This document shows, piece after piece, positions 1 through 8,891 of a stretch of 38,995 nt of DNA. The notes beneath the pieces were generated by a model. The model ran no database searches, had not been told where the DNA came from, and was given only the letters and a program-made list of their open reading frames with translations. The position numbers and the translations under genes were made by a program. The stretch lies in IMG/VR virus record IMGVR_UViG_3300044972_000830, positions 1 through 38,995 of that record; one strand, 5' to 3'. Every line of letters starts with the position of its first letter. Within the stretch, counting starts at the first letter, position 1. Source of the DNA: a virus.

Positions 1-1319
1 CTGACAAGATTGTCACAAACAAACTTTACAGTACTAACCTAACACAGCCAACACAGCACTATAGATTAGAATTAGATACCAACGGTGTTGTTGTATTACC
101 AGATGGTAGTATTATCAATGGCAGCACCATTAGAGGTGTTGCTGGCACTGGGGAATTAAACTATACAGGTATTACCATTGGTCCTAATATCAATGATGCT
201 GAAAAGACCTGGATGTGGGTTGATCATGAAAATGCTTACGTTAGCACCAACAACGCTGCACATACATGGACCTTTGGCAATGATGGTAAGTTAACATTAC
301 CACTGGGTGCCGGTATTAGTGAAACTGCATCAAGTCCGGGACTGTTAAAAAGAAAATATAGTGGGACTTTTGTATTAGATCCAACTTGGTTTGCAGCCAA
401 TGCTGGAAATTTGGTTGAAACTACTACAATTAATAGCACTATACAAAGTACGGATTTAGAAGTGTTCAATGCTTTTAGTTTCGAATTTACAGGATACTTT
501 GTTCCTCCAACATCAAACCTTTACACATTCAAAGCACATGCCGATGAGACTTTTATATTCTGGATTGGTGACAAAGCACTGTCAGGGTATACCTACGCCA
601 ACAAAGATATGTATGGTGATTACAATGGTACAAGTCCGGAGCAACAAGTACAATCTTTTACCATTGCCTTAACCGCTGGACAGTTTTATCCTATTAGAAT
701 TCAATGGGGTAATAGTGCGGGGTGGGGACAACTTGATACGTTTACTTGGGCTAGGTTTGGGCAAGCAGACTCAGCAGACTTTAGCGGACTTATATACACT
801 GCCAACACTGGAGCAGCAATAGTATCAGTCAGTGATAATAAATCTATTGTATTACGTACTGATAACGACATAACAAATAATTGGAACTTTGCCCCAGATG
901 GCAGTTTAACTTTCCCAGACAACACAGTTCAATCCACTGCATACGTGGCACCAACTACTGGCAATTCTACAATAGTTTCTGATCCGGAAGGCACCACAGT
1001 TAGTAGAAACGGTATGACTATCAGAGTCACATCAGCGGGCATGATACAAATGTCCTTTGACAGTGCAATTAACGTTAAAGGACGCAGTTCAATTAACAAT
1101 ACTGATTCGACAGTTATTGCATCACCTAACGGTGTTACTACCATTGGAACATGGTATAATATCGGTGCAGTATTGGCCGAAGGAGATCATTTAACAGCTA
1201 CTATTGTGGACGAAAGTTATCATCATATTTACAGACTAACTGCAATAATTATTCAGAAAACTACAACCCCTGGACAAGAAATTGTTGTATCATACGCAAT
1301 TATTGAGCAGTTACAATGA
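1..1319 (+). CDS. Tail-fibre-like structural protein with PA14/GLEYA-like domain (5' end outside window)
   Basis: The reading frame is open from base 3, well upstream of the first ATG (213), so the gene starts before the window; 438 codons are visible. Two copies of a short module seen in the next fibres occur here: WTFGNDGKLTLP at about 267 and WNFAPDGSLTFPDNTVQ at about 882. Between them, about 340-790, lies a segment with aromatic and Asp residues (FTGYFVPP, YTFKAHADETFIFW) typical of PA14/GLEYA lectin-like domains that bind glycans. The C-terminal 130 residues are beta-rich without a recognised family. It is followed after 40 bp by another fibre. Role in receptor binding is inferred from domain and neighbours; the PA14-type call is from pattern only. 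Confidence 0.72.
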   Translation, partial: DKIVTNKLYSTNLTQPTQHYRLELDTNGVVVLPDGSIINGSTIRGVAGTGELNYTGITIGPNINDAEKTWMWVDHENAYVSTNNAAHTWTFGNDGKLTLPLGAGISETASSPGLLKRKYSGTFVLDPTWFAANAGNLVETTTINSTIQSTDLEVFNAFSFEFTGYFVPPTSNLYTFKAHADETFIFWIGDKALSGYTYANKDMYGDYNGTSPEQQVQSFTIALTAGQFYPIRIQWGNSAGWGQLDTFTWARFGQADSADFSGLIYTANTGAAIVSVSDNKSIVLRTDNDITNNWNFAPDGSLTFPDNTVQSTAYVAPTTGNSTIVSDPEGTTVSRNGMTIRVTSAGMIQMSFDSAINVKGRSSINNTDSTVIASPNGVTTIGTWYNIGAVLAEGDHLTATIVDESYHHIYRLTAIIIQKTTTPGQEIVVSYAIIEQLQ

Positions 1320-1332
1320 ACTTAGCAAAACA

Positions 1333-1340
1333 GTTAAATA
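1333..1340 (+). promoter_or_regulatory. T4-like late promoter box (TAAATA core)
   Basis: The octamer GTTAAATA matches six of eight positions of the T4 late -10 element TATAAATA. It ends 19 nt before the ATG at 1360, leaving a short leader that contains the GGAG ribosome site at 1349-1352. The same spacing is seen at 8865-8872. Confidence 0.5.
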
Positions 1341-1359
1341 TAGAATACGGAGCAAATAA

Positions 1360-3144
1360 ATGACAATACTAACATTCCCAACGAATCCAACACTGGGGCA
1401 GCTATATAATGCGCCTAATCAAATACAATATGTATATGACGGTGTCAAGTGGATCGTAGAAACAGTAGCATCAACATCTGCCGCAGTGACTAATTCAATG
1501 CAAGATCGTGTTGCCCCCATGTTGGTTGCCGGACCACATACTGGTATTGCATTTACCTACAATGCAGGCACAAATGCTTTGAGTGCCAGTATTACCGCAC
1601 TTAACGGTGATACACTGGTCAACGGTGTTCACGAACTTACATTAGAATCAACTGGTGCTGTAACACTGCCAACACTGACAGTTCCTATTAGCGACAACGC
1701 TACTCCTAGCGGCACTGGGCAAACATTAAAATTTAACGATTCAACACAGCAGGCCATTATATTTGGACCAGAAGCATTATCACTAAGTAACCCAAGTGCT
1801 CAACGAGTTATCATCCAAGGTGCTCCAGGATTCACAGGAACTACTGGCGAAGGTGGCGACGTTTACCTATGGGCTGGACCTGGCGGAAGCCTCAACGGCA
1901 ACGGCGGTGATATCAAAGTACGTGCTGGTCAAGGCGATGGCACTGGCAGTGGTGGCTACCTAAACTTCCAAGCAGGCGACTCCGGTACAGGCAGTGGTGG
2001 TTATATCAATATTGAAAGCGGTTATTCTAATACCTACGGCAGTGGTGGTGACATTACAGTACAGGCCAACCGCGGTGGCGAAGTGTACATTCGCACATAT
2101 TCTGATGGTGGAGCAAATAACTGGCTGTTTGGCAACAATGGCGTATTAACATTACCAAACAACGGCACTATAAATGATTACGTTGGCAGTGCTGGTGTTC
2201 TTGGCATACTTATTGATAGAACTTTTCAAACTCCCGACAATACCAACTCTGCAAACTTTGGAACAGACACTGTAAAACTATTGCTGTCAGATGTTGAGGC
2301 AGCAGAAATAGTAAGTTATTTGACAGCAAGTATTGGAGTACGAGTTTGGTTTAATCAAGGCAACAATTACCCAATTACCAGTTGTGTTCAAGTGTCTACT
2401 GGTATATGGACAGTCACAGCCACAGGCATGGGCAACACATTTGCTACCTTTGCGGCCAGTAACACATTGATATTCATCTACACTGGCGCTACTCCAAATA
2501 CCTATACAAACTTCCCGCAATATGTTCCAGTGGGTGACGGCGCTGGCATTACTATTTCTAAAGGCGTAAACAGTTGGAACTTTGGCACAGATGGTAGTTT
2601 AACCCTACCAAATGGTGAGCCAATACTGTTTGGCAATGGTAACTCACGTATACAAGCAGGAATGGGTTTCCACATCAACAGTGAAGAAGGTATTTCATTA
2701 GAAGCAGTTGATGCTACCGATCCACTAAATCCTATCACTCATCAATGGCAGTTTGGCATAAATGACACACTAGCATATCCCAACAGTGCTGTACAGCGCG
2801 ACACTGGCACAGTGACATGTGCGGGCAATGCCAGTACTGTGGTTTACACAGCGTCAGGTCAATATCAACACACTATAAGATTATTGATACAGGTTGAAGG
2901 TAATGAGGGTGCGTCTGTAGATTGGGACACACAAGCGTGTGAAATGATCATAGCCAAAAGTTGGAGAGCCGATGACATAGCCGCAACAGTGTATGGCATT
3001 GTACATACTAGCGCGGCACCATTGGCAACATTTACCGCAGAGTGGAACGCACTGACCAGCAGAGTAGAAGTACTATGCGCCACACCCAGTGCCAACACAG
3101 TTTACGTTAGAACGTTCGCAACAGAAATTACAACAGCAGATTAA
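1360..3144 (+). CDS. Tail-fibre-like virion protein, 594 aa, glycine-rich centre
   Basis: The start is fixed by GGAG 8 nt upstream. The N-terminus (TFPTNPTLGQLY, then YVYDGVKW) is a common opening of phage fibre and tail proteins. Residues about 155-245 form a Gly-rich series of GSGGxI-type turns with alternating hydrophobic positions, as in a beta-helix or polyglycine fibre shaft. Three W-x-F modules follow: WLFGNNGVLTLPNNG (2122), WNFGTDGSLTLPNG (2575) and WQFGINDTLAYPN (about 2746). The last 110 residues are a compact beta-rich tip candidate. It lies 13 bp before the giant fibre and probably belongs to the same late transcript. Function in adsorption is inferred; no enzyme motif was seen. 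Confidence 0.72.
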   Translation: MTILTFPTNPTLGQLYNAPNQIQYVYDGVKWIVETVASTSAAVTNSMQDRVAPMLVAGPHTGIAFTYNAGTNALSASITALNGDTLVNGVHELTLESTGAVTLPTLTVPISDNATPSGTGQTLKFNDSTQQAIIFGPEALSLSNPSAQRVIIQGAPGFTGTTGEGGDVYLWAGPGGSLNGNGGDIKVRAGQGDGTGSGGYLNFQAGDSGTGSGGYINIESGYSNTYGSGGDITVQANRGGEVYIRTYSDGGANNWLFGNNGVLTLPNNGTINDYVGSAGVLGILIDRTFQTPDNTNSANFGTDTVKLLLSDVEAAEIVSYLTASIGVRVWFNQGNNYPITSCVQVSTGIWTVTATGMGNTFATFAASNTLIFIYTGATPNTYTNFPQYVPVGDGAGITISKGVNSWNFGTDGSLTLPNGEPILFGNGNSRIQAGMGFHINSEEGISLEAVDATDPLNPITHQWQFGINDTLAYPNSAVQRDTGTVTCAGNASTVVYTASGQYQHTIRLLIQVEGNEGASVDWDTQACEMIIAKSWRADDIAATVYGIVHTSAAPLATFTAEWNALTSRVEVLCATPSANTVYVRTFATEITTAD

Positions 3145-3157
3145 GGAATAATATAAC

Positions 3158-6100
3158 ATGGCAAATAAACCATTCGCAATACAGGGCGCTGACCTAACAC
3201 TAGGCGGCGTGAATTTACAAGCAGGTACAACTGGTGTTGTTATTCCTGGCGTTACACAGGCGGCTAACTATCTAGTAGAAGAAGTTGATGCGATGCCTAA
3301 CATCGGAGGTCAAGACCTTGGCAGTGACGAAACTGCTGTTACTGTGATTGACAATGCTGAATACTTGTATCTTGTCAACGACGGCGACTCTCCAAGTGCT
3401 GATTATGTTTCGGCCACTTACAGTGTTGATGAACTAAACGAACTCGGCGACATTGAAGAGATTACGGTTGAAACTGAAGGCGTGTTTTTGGCCGCTGACA
3501 AGACTCGTGCAGAAGCCAGTAACATGTGGGCTACTTTAACACCTACACCATTTGTGTCATTCAACACGGCCAATTGGACACAGATTCCTTTCCGTCCTAA
3601 GATGCGAGCAGGTGAGGTTGAGAATGTTGGCGGTGGTGGTGGTGGCGATAAATTGGTCAACGGTTCCTTTGAAGTAGTATTAGATTCTAGCGGAAACTTA
3701 ACCGCAGATGGCGACATTAAAACAGGCGTTGACGGTGGTAGATTTATACAAGACTGTGACGATGGCACAACTTCAATGCGTTGGATCAACGCAACTGTTG
3801 AAAGCGAAAGCACACAACTTATTCGAGCCTACAGTGGTGATCCAGATGGTGAAGGTGACAGTGACGAACGAGCACAGATTAAACTAAACTGGCAGGATGA
3901 AGATCGCAGTGGCCTAACCATTAGAGCATTTGATCGCACAGATCCAGAAGATACTGTTAGCCATGATTGGAACTTTTCTGGAGATGGTGATCTCTACATT
4001 CCACCAGGCAAGACCATCCGTGACGCCATGACTGGTGATGACCTTTTAGCAGGTGGTGGCGGATCTACTGTGAGCAACGTGTGGGTACAGACATTTGAGT
4101 CAGCAACTCCTCTACTAGATACACCACTGATAGCACTGAGTGTAGAATATGACAGTGTTGGCAACGTGATTGCTCTTTTCTATAACGTGGAAGACAGTGG
4201 CGGGACATTTTATTCAGTGGGCAAGTACACTGCATCTGGCACACGAATTTGGACCACAAGATTTGCAACAGGCTACAACACAGACGGATGGGGATTGGCC
4301 GTAGATCCAACTAATGGATTCATCTATGTAGCGGGAAAAACAAATACCGATGGCGGACAGGAAAAGTCCACTTTAACTAAAATTGCCAGTGGCGGCGGCG
4401 CAGTTGAATGGAGCAAGACCTATGCGTTTGGCGTGAGCATTAATAGTAACAGCCAGGTAGTTGATGTAGCATCGGACGGAAATCCCGTCATGGTTGGTTT
4501 CGCTGTCGCTGGCGCTGACACTGGCTATGTGACAACCACTAAGGTAGATGCTGAAGATGGTTCAATCATTTGGTCAAAAAAATTAGACGGACAGGCTGAC
4601 GAACAAGCCTACGGCATGGCAGTTGGACCCGCAGGCGAAGTAGTGGCCGTGGGTTACATGGATCAACTGGGTCTTGGCAGTACCAATGCTGTAGCCACAG
4701 TAGTCACAGTACCCAGCAGTAATCCTAACTGGACTACTCAATATGGAGGCGGCGACGGTACTAACGAGAATTATCAAGACATAATATTTGACATAATTGT
4801 AACTGACGGTGTGCCCGCAATTACTATTAAAACTGACCCGGTAGGTAACAGAACTATCGGTGATACAATTATGACTCTGCCAGGTGATTCGTTTGGCGGA
4901 GTTAATGGCGTTGACGACATGGTTGTTAACGTGGCCAGTGTATCCTCTGCGGCAGGCAGTGAAGACGATCACATGCTGGTTGTCAAGTACAACAGCGCAG
5001 GAGCAATACAGTGGCAAAAGGCCATATTGTTTGACGCAGGCCTTGACAGTACTGGAGCGGACGCTGACATCGACAGTGAGGGTAACGTCTATGTCTGCGG
5101 ACAATACGAAGTCAACGAGCCTACTCTATCCGGTGTTTGTATGAATTTAGTTAAATTCAACAGTGCGGGTGTCAAACAGTGGAGTCGTCGTGTAGAGGGT
5201 GACTGTGGATCAATTGCTACCAGCATAGTGGTTGGTGCTGATGACAAACTTTATCTGTCTGGTTCACTGTTCAGTTCAACTGTGCCTAATCCAGGGCCTG
5301 GCGATCCTATTGACATTTCCTGTGTAGTGGCCAAGTATAATCTAGATGGCACAGTAGTATGGCAAAGACTATTAGATAATACAGAGTTGCTTTCAGTCAG
5401 TGGTTCCGACTTCTTGTCGGAGCAAGGCGGCGGAAGTAACCTAGCGGTCAAACAAGATTATGTAGCACTTGCCGGTGGCTTTGGGACAAATCCAGGCGAC
5501 TTCCGTGCTCTAATAGCACAGTTGCCTGCCGCAGGCGACCTATTCACAGTGAGCGTCTGGGATTTCAAAGCCTCAAGTCTTACTGGTACATTAAACACAG
5601 GAGCCAGCGACATCACAGTGGTCGACGCAGATAAGACTGACACTGACAATACGTCAAACATAACCGTGGCCACTGTTACACCAACCGTTGACAGCAGTGC
5701 TTTCCTAATAGGCACACTGTATTCAGCACCCGGTAGCAACAACAGTTTGGTTAACAACGGCAATCAACTGGTATTAGAATCAACTGGCACTTTAACATTA
5801 CCAGCGGGTGGCACTATCTCAGAAGGGTACGTTACCAGCAATCCAACTATTCAATTAACTCCTGATAATCCAACTGTGGTCAGTCAGAAGTTGGTGATCA
5901 AAGGCGGTGGTTCGTACCCAAACACAGAAAACGGTATTTACTTAAACACCTATACCATTACTTGGGCAGTGTCTACTGCTGTTGAATTTTATGTGTATGA
6001 TCCAACCCGTGCTAATGAAACGCTCTACTGGTGGATTGTGCCTGAAGGAAGCGGCATATCCACAACAATGTCGGGCACGGTAGCGTTGGATGGCATCGGT

Positions 6101-8158
6101 GACGGTAATTTTACTTTCACATTAGACAGTGACGCTTATGAATTTAGAGTTCGTGTATCACCTGAAGACAACAACTACGACCCTAATAATACAGGTGTTG
6201 AATCAGTATTGATCAACGGTGACGAACCCACCTTTGAAGGTGAGCATCACTTACACTTGACCACAGGCAATTTAGAAGTGACCAGTATCTTCTTGGGCAC
6301 TGACAATCACAATGTGCGTACTACAGTTGATGGTGGAATACAAGTAACAACAGGTGGGCAATTTAATATCTGTACTATTGACAATGCGGGAAGTGGATAT
6401 ACTAGTGGTACTACAATCCCAGCCGCAACAACAGGTGGTACTGGTACGGGAATGACTGCGGACTTTGGATATGGTATAGAAGGTCAATTAGTCAGTGTTT
6501 CCGTAAATAATCCCGGCACTGGCTACACTAACGGGGACGTTATAACTGTTGGTGGCGGTACTGGCACATTTGTATTAACTCGATACAATAACCTTGCTAA
6601 TCAAGGCAACAGTAATAGTTTCCAGTCGGCCTGGAACTTTAGCGCAGATGGCGTATTAACATTCCCGGATGGTACTAGTCAAACTGGAGTGTTTACTGGC
6701 TATGACTATGAAATTCACGTTAGCCAAACTGACGGTGATGACACCACTGGCAATGGCGACCTGCTTAAACCAGTAGCATCCATCACCAAGGCGTTGACTT
6801 TGATAAGTGGGCAACGTAGAACAATTGTTATTCATCCGGGTAGCTATACTGAAAGTCCATTAATCACCACTCAATACACAGTCTTAACCACATTTGAACC
6901 ATTGGGTGGGAATACTGCGATTATTGGAACAGTCAGTACATCTGTGGGCTGTACAATTACAGGATTAACAATTGAAAATCTTACCATTACTGCTGGTACA
7001 GGTGTTGGAGTTCCTAATATTATTAATTGTAATATAAGTGGAACATTAACTAAAAGTGGAAATGCCGCTTTTACTGATATACACAACTGTGACATTGGCA
7101 CCGCTTGTAATATAACAGGCAATGGACTTGTGACTATTAATGATGGTAATCCATCTTTTGTAACAGTGAATAATGCTGGTGCAAGTGTAATTATCAAAAA
7201 TAGTATGTCTTGTATTGCCCCATCGGTAATTGCAGGAACATTAAATGTTGTAGATGCCGTAGTAATTGCAGCTGTCACAAACGCTGTCACATCTAGTGCC
7301 TCAACTGTGGTCAGTTTAGCCAATTGCCAAATATTAACTTCAGCATTAACTGCCGTTGCTCCAGTTTCTTTATCAGGGTTTTATTCATTTTTCAACTGCG
7401 TGTTTGATAAACCAAACTCAACCCTGGTAGCCCTGTCAGCGACAGGTGGTTCAACCAATTCCGTTGATTACTTCCAGTACATCAATGCTGATAGATTGAT
7501 ACTAGCATCAGGTGGGCAAATAACATTCCCAGATGATACAGTACAGACCACTGCTTACCCCGGTATCACCACAGTGGCCAAGACTGGTGTAGTATTACCG
7601 ACAACTACGGGTGTTGTGACCACACTGGCCCACGATTCTGTGCTGACCGGGCTAACTGATGCTACATACGGTCCGTTTACATTAGGTGTAGTGACATTCA
7701 GTGTTGTAGTATTTGGCGGAGTTATCAATTCAATTAGTAGCCTTAGTTCTAGCGGTGATGTAACGGTTGACGATGCGATAGGCCAAATGCCTGACACCTT
7801 TGTTGGTGGGCCCGGTGGAACTACTATTACTTGGACGATTGGCAGTGTAGTACAGGAAACGCCAATAGCCATAGACCTAACAAAAACAGTCAACAAACTA
7901 TCAGACGGCTTATACACATTAGCTGACGGCGTTGAAGGACAGATCATGTACCTAGTGGCACAAAATGGTGTTGTTCCGACTGACGTAAGTGTATTAGTTG
8001 CCAATAGTCGTAATATAGGCGTTGGCACATTGTTGCCATTCAGCGTATACGACAATTCTGATGATAGTTATTATGGTAGTATTGGTGGCATCTGTACTTT
8101 AATCTTTACAGACGGTGCTTGGCAACAAAGTGGCGGAGCGTGGGAGATAATAACTTAA
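3158..8158 (+). CDS. Giant multidomain tail fibre, 1666 aa (propeller-like and beta-helix-like parts)
   Basis: AAGGAA lies 11 nt before the ATG. The domain order from sequence is: an N-terminal module to about residue 155; a hexaglycine linker near 160 and a second Gly linker near 300; a W-x-F module at 3968; then about residues 303-800 with six or more repeats of the type VxVDxxGNVYVxG / WSKKL, like SBBP or PQQ-like beta-propeller blades; another W-x-F module at 6632; and from about residue 1180 the pattern VSQTDGDDTTGNGDLLKPV that opens pectin-lyase-type right-handed beta-helices (DUF1565/NosD-like), running to about 1450. The C-terminal 200 residues, ending near TLIFTDGAWQQSGGAWEI, look like a tip domain. 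A polysaccharide-binding or -cutting tailspike is possible, but no catalytic residues can be assigned. Confidence 0.78.
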   Translation: MANKPFAIQGADLTLGGVNLQAGTTGVVIPGVTQAANYLVEEVDAMPNIGGQDLGSDETAVTVIDNAEYLYLVNDGDSPSADYVSATYSVDELNELGDIEEITVETEGVFLAADKTRAEASNMWATLTPTPFVSFNTANWTQIPFRPKMRAGEVENVGGGGGGDKLVNGSFEVVLDSSGNLTADGDIKTGVDGGRFIQDCDDGTTSMRWINATVESESTQLIRAYSGDPDGEGDSDERAQIKLNWQDEDRSGLTIRAFDRTDPEDTVSHDWNFSGDGDLYIPPGKTIRDAMTGDDLLAGGGGSTVSNVWVQTFESATPLLDTPLIALSVEYDSVGNVIALFYNVEDSGGTFYSVGKYTASGTRIWTTRFATGYNTDGWGLAVDPTNGFIYVAGKTNTDGGQEKSTLTKIASGGGAVEWSKTYAFGVSINSNSQVVDVASDGNPVMVGFAVAGADTGYVTTTKVDAEDGSIIWSKKLDGQADEQAYGMAVGPAGEVVAVGYMDQLGLGSTNAVATVVTVPSSNPNWTTQYGGGDGTNENYQDIIFDIIVTDGVPAITIKTDPVGNRTIGDTIMTLPGDSFGGVNGVDDMVVNVASVSSAAGSEDDHMLVVKYNSAGAIQWQKAILFDAGLDSTGADADIDSEGNVYVCGQYEVNEPTLSGVCMNLVKFNSAGVKQWSRRVEGDCGSIATSIVVGADDKLYLSGSLFSSTVPNPGPGDPIDISCVVAKYNLDGTVVWQRLLDNTELLSVSGSDFLSEQGGGSNLAVKQDYVALAGGFGTNPGDFRALIAQLPAAGDLFTVSVWDFKASSLTGTLNTGASDITVVDADKTDTDNTSNITVATVTPTVDSSAFLIGTLYSAPGSNNSLVNNGNQLVLESTGTLTLPAGGTISEGYVTSNPTIQLTPDNPTVVSQKLVIKGGGSYPNTENGIYLNTYTITWAVSTAVEFYVYDPTRANETLYWWIVPEGSGISTTMSGTVALDGIGDGNFTFTLDSDAYEFRVRVSPEDNNYDPNNTGVESVLINGDEPTFEGEHHLHLTTGNLEVTSIFLGTDNHNVRTTVDGGIQVTTGGQFNICTIDNAGSGYTSGTTIPAATTGGTGTGMTADFGYGIEGQLVSVSVNNPGTGYTNGDVITVGGGTGTFVLTRYNNLANQGNSNSFQSAWNFSADGVLTFPDGTSQTGVFTGYDYEIHVSQTDGDDTTGNGDLLKPVASITKALTLISGQRRTIVIHPGSYTESPLITTQYTVLTTFEPLGGNTAIIGTVSTSVGCTITGLTIENLTITAGTGVGVPNIINCNISGTLTKSGNAAFTDIHNCDIGTACNITGNGLVTINDGNPSFVTVNNAGASVIIKNSMSCIAPSVIAGTLNVVDAVVIAAVTNAVTSSASTVVSLANCQILTSALTAVAPVSLSGFYSFFNCVFDKPNSTLVALSATGGSTNSVDYFQYINADRLILASGGQITFPDDTVQTTAYPGITTVAKTGVVLPTTTGVVTTLAHDSVLTGLTDATYGPFTLGVVTFSVVVFGGVINSISSLSSSGDVTVDDAIGQMPDTFVGGPGGTTITWTIGSVVQETPIAIDLTKTVNKLSDGLYTLADGVEGQIMYLVAQNGVVPTDVSVLVANSRNIGVGTLLPFSVYDNSDDSYYGSIGGICTLIFTDGAWQQSGGAWEIIT

Positions 8159-8161
8159 CCT

Positions 8162-8869
8162 ATGACTATAATCTTAATCACACTTTTAATGACGCACTTG
8201 ACTATAGTGTCAGTTACGCTGTACCTACATCGCAGTCAAAGTCATAGAGGTGTTGAATTCCATCCTGTACTAAGTCACGCTATGCGTTTTTGGCTATGGC
8301 TTACAACTGGCATGACCACTAAACAGTGGGTGGCGGTACATCGCAAGCATCATCAGAATACAGACGTGGAAGGTGATCCACATAGCCCACACGTATACGG
8401 CATATGGCAATTAGTCTTTGGGGGAGTCAAGTATTACAATCGTGCAGGCAGTGATGCTGATATGGTTATGAAATACGGCATGGGCACTCCTAAAGACTGG
8501 ATCGAACGCAAACTTTATACACCCCACCATCGCCTGGGCATTCTTCTAATGTTGGTCATAGACTTGTTGTTATTTGGGCCATGGGGATTTCTAGTGTGGG
8601 GTGTTCAGATGATATGGATACCATTTTTTGCGGCGGGTGTAATAAACGGCGTCGGACATTGGTGGGGCTATCGCAACACTGACACCAATGATAAAAGTAA
8701 AAATCTAATGCCATGGGGCATATGGATCGGTGGGGAAGAACTACACAATAATCACCATGCAGACATTGCTAATCCCAAGTTTAGTCAGAAATGGTATGAA
8801 TTTGACATAGGATGGTTTTATATACGCACTTTAAGTCTGCTGGGTTTGGCAAAAGTGCGAACCAGCTAA
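8162..8869 (+). CDS. Fatty acid desaturase, DesC/acyl Delta-9 type
   Basis: All three histidine boxes of membrane di-iron desaturases are present: HRSQSH (residues 23-28), HRKHH (60-64) and HNNHH (195-199), plus the extra His in GVGHWWG (166) and the GDPHSP loop (71-76) typical of Delta-9 acyl desaturases. Hydrophobic spans at about 1-20, 38-52, 126-145 and 146-164 would place it in the inner membrane, introducing a double bond into acyl chains with O2 and a reductant. At 235 aa it is shorter than most cellular homologues but the metal ligands look complete. It starts 3 bp after the giant fibre gene with no promoter or clear ribosome site of its own, so it would be expressed late with the fibres. 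Lipid desaturases are known in cyanophages; this position among fibre genes is the odd part. Confidence 0.9.
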   Translation: MTIILITLLMTHLTIVSVTLYLHRSQSHRGVEFHPVLSHAMRFWLWLTTGMTTKQWVAVHRKHHQNTDVEGDPHSPHVYGIWQLVFGGVKYYNRAGSDADMVMKYGMGTPKDWIERKLYTPHHRLGILLMLVIDLLLFGPWGFLVWGVQMIWIPFFAAGVINGVGHWWGYRNTDTNDKSKNLMPWGIWIGGEELHNNHHADIANPKFSQKWYEFDIGWFYIRTLSLLGLAKVRTS

Positions 8870-8872
8870 ATA
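8865..8872 (+). promoter_or_regulatory. T4-like late promoter box overlapping the desaturase stop codon
   Basis: GCTAAATA contains the TAAATA core and includes the TAA stop of the desaturase (8867-8869). It ends 19 nt before the ATG at 8892, the same distance as the box before 1360. GAG in the short leader is a weak ribosome site. Confidence 0.55.
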
Positions 8873-8891
8873 TAGTATATGAGAGCGAACT

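Noticed and set aside
4583-5104. 173-aa open frame on the - strand inside the giant fibre gene
   Set aside because: It is a mirror of the repeat-rich fibre codons, has no ribosome site, and its translation has no protein-like pattern.
7555-8055. 166-aa open frame on the - strand
   Set aside because: Low-complexity Thr/Val/Pro shadow of the fibre gene on the other strand.
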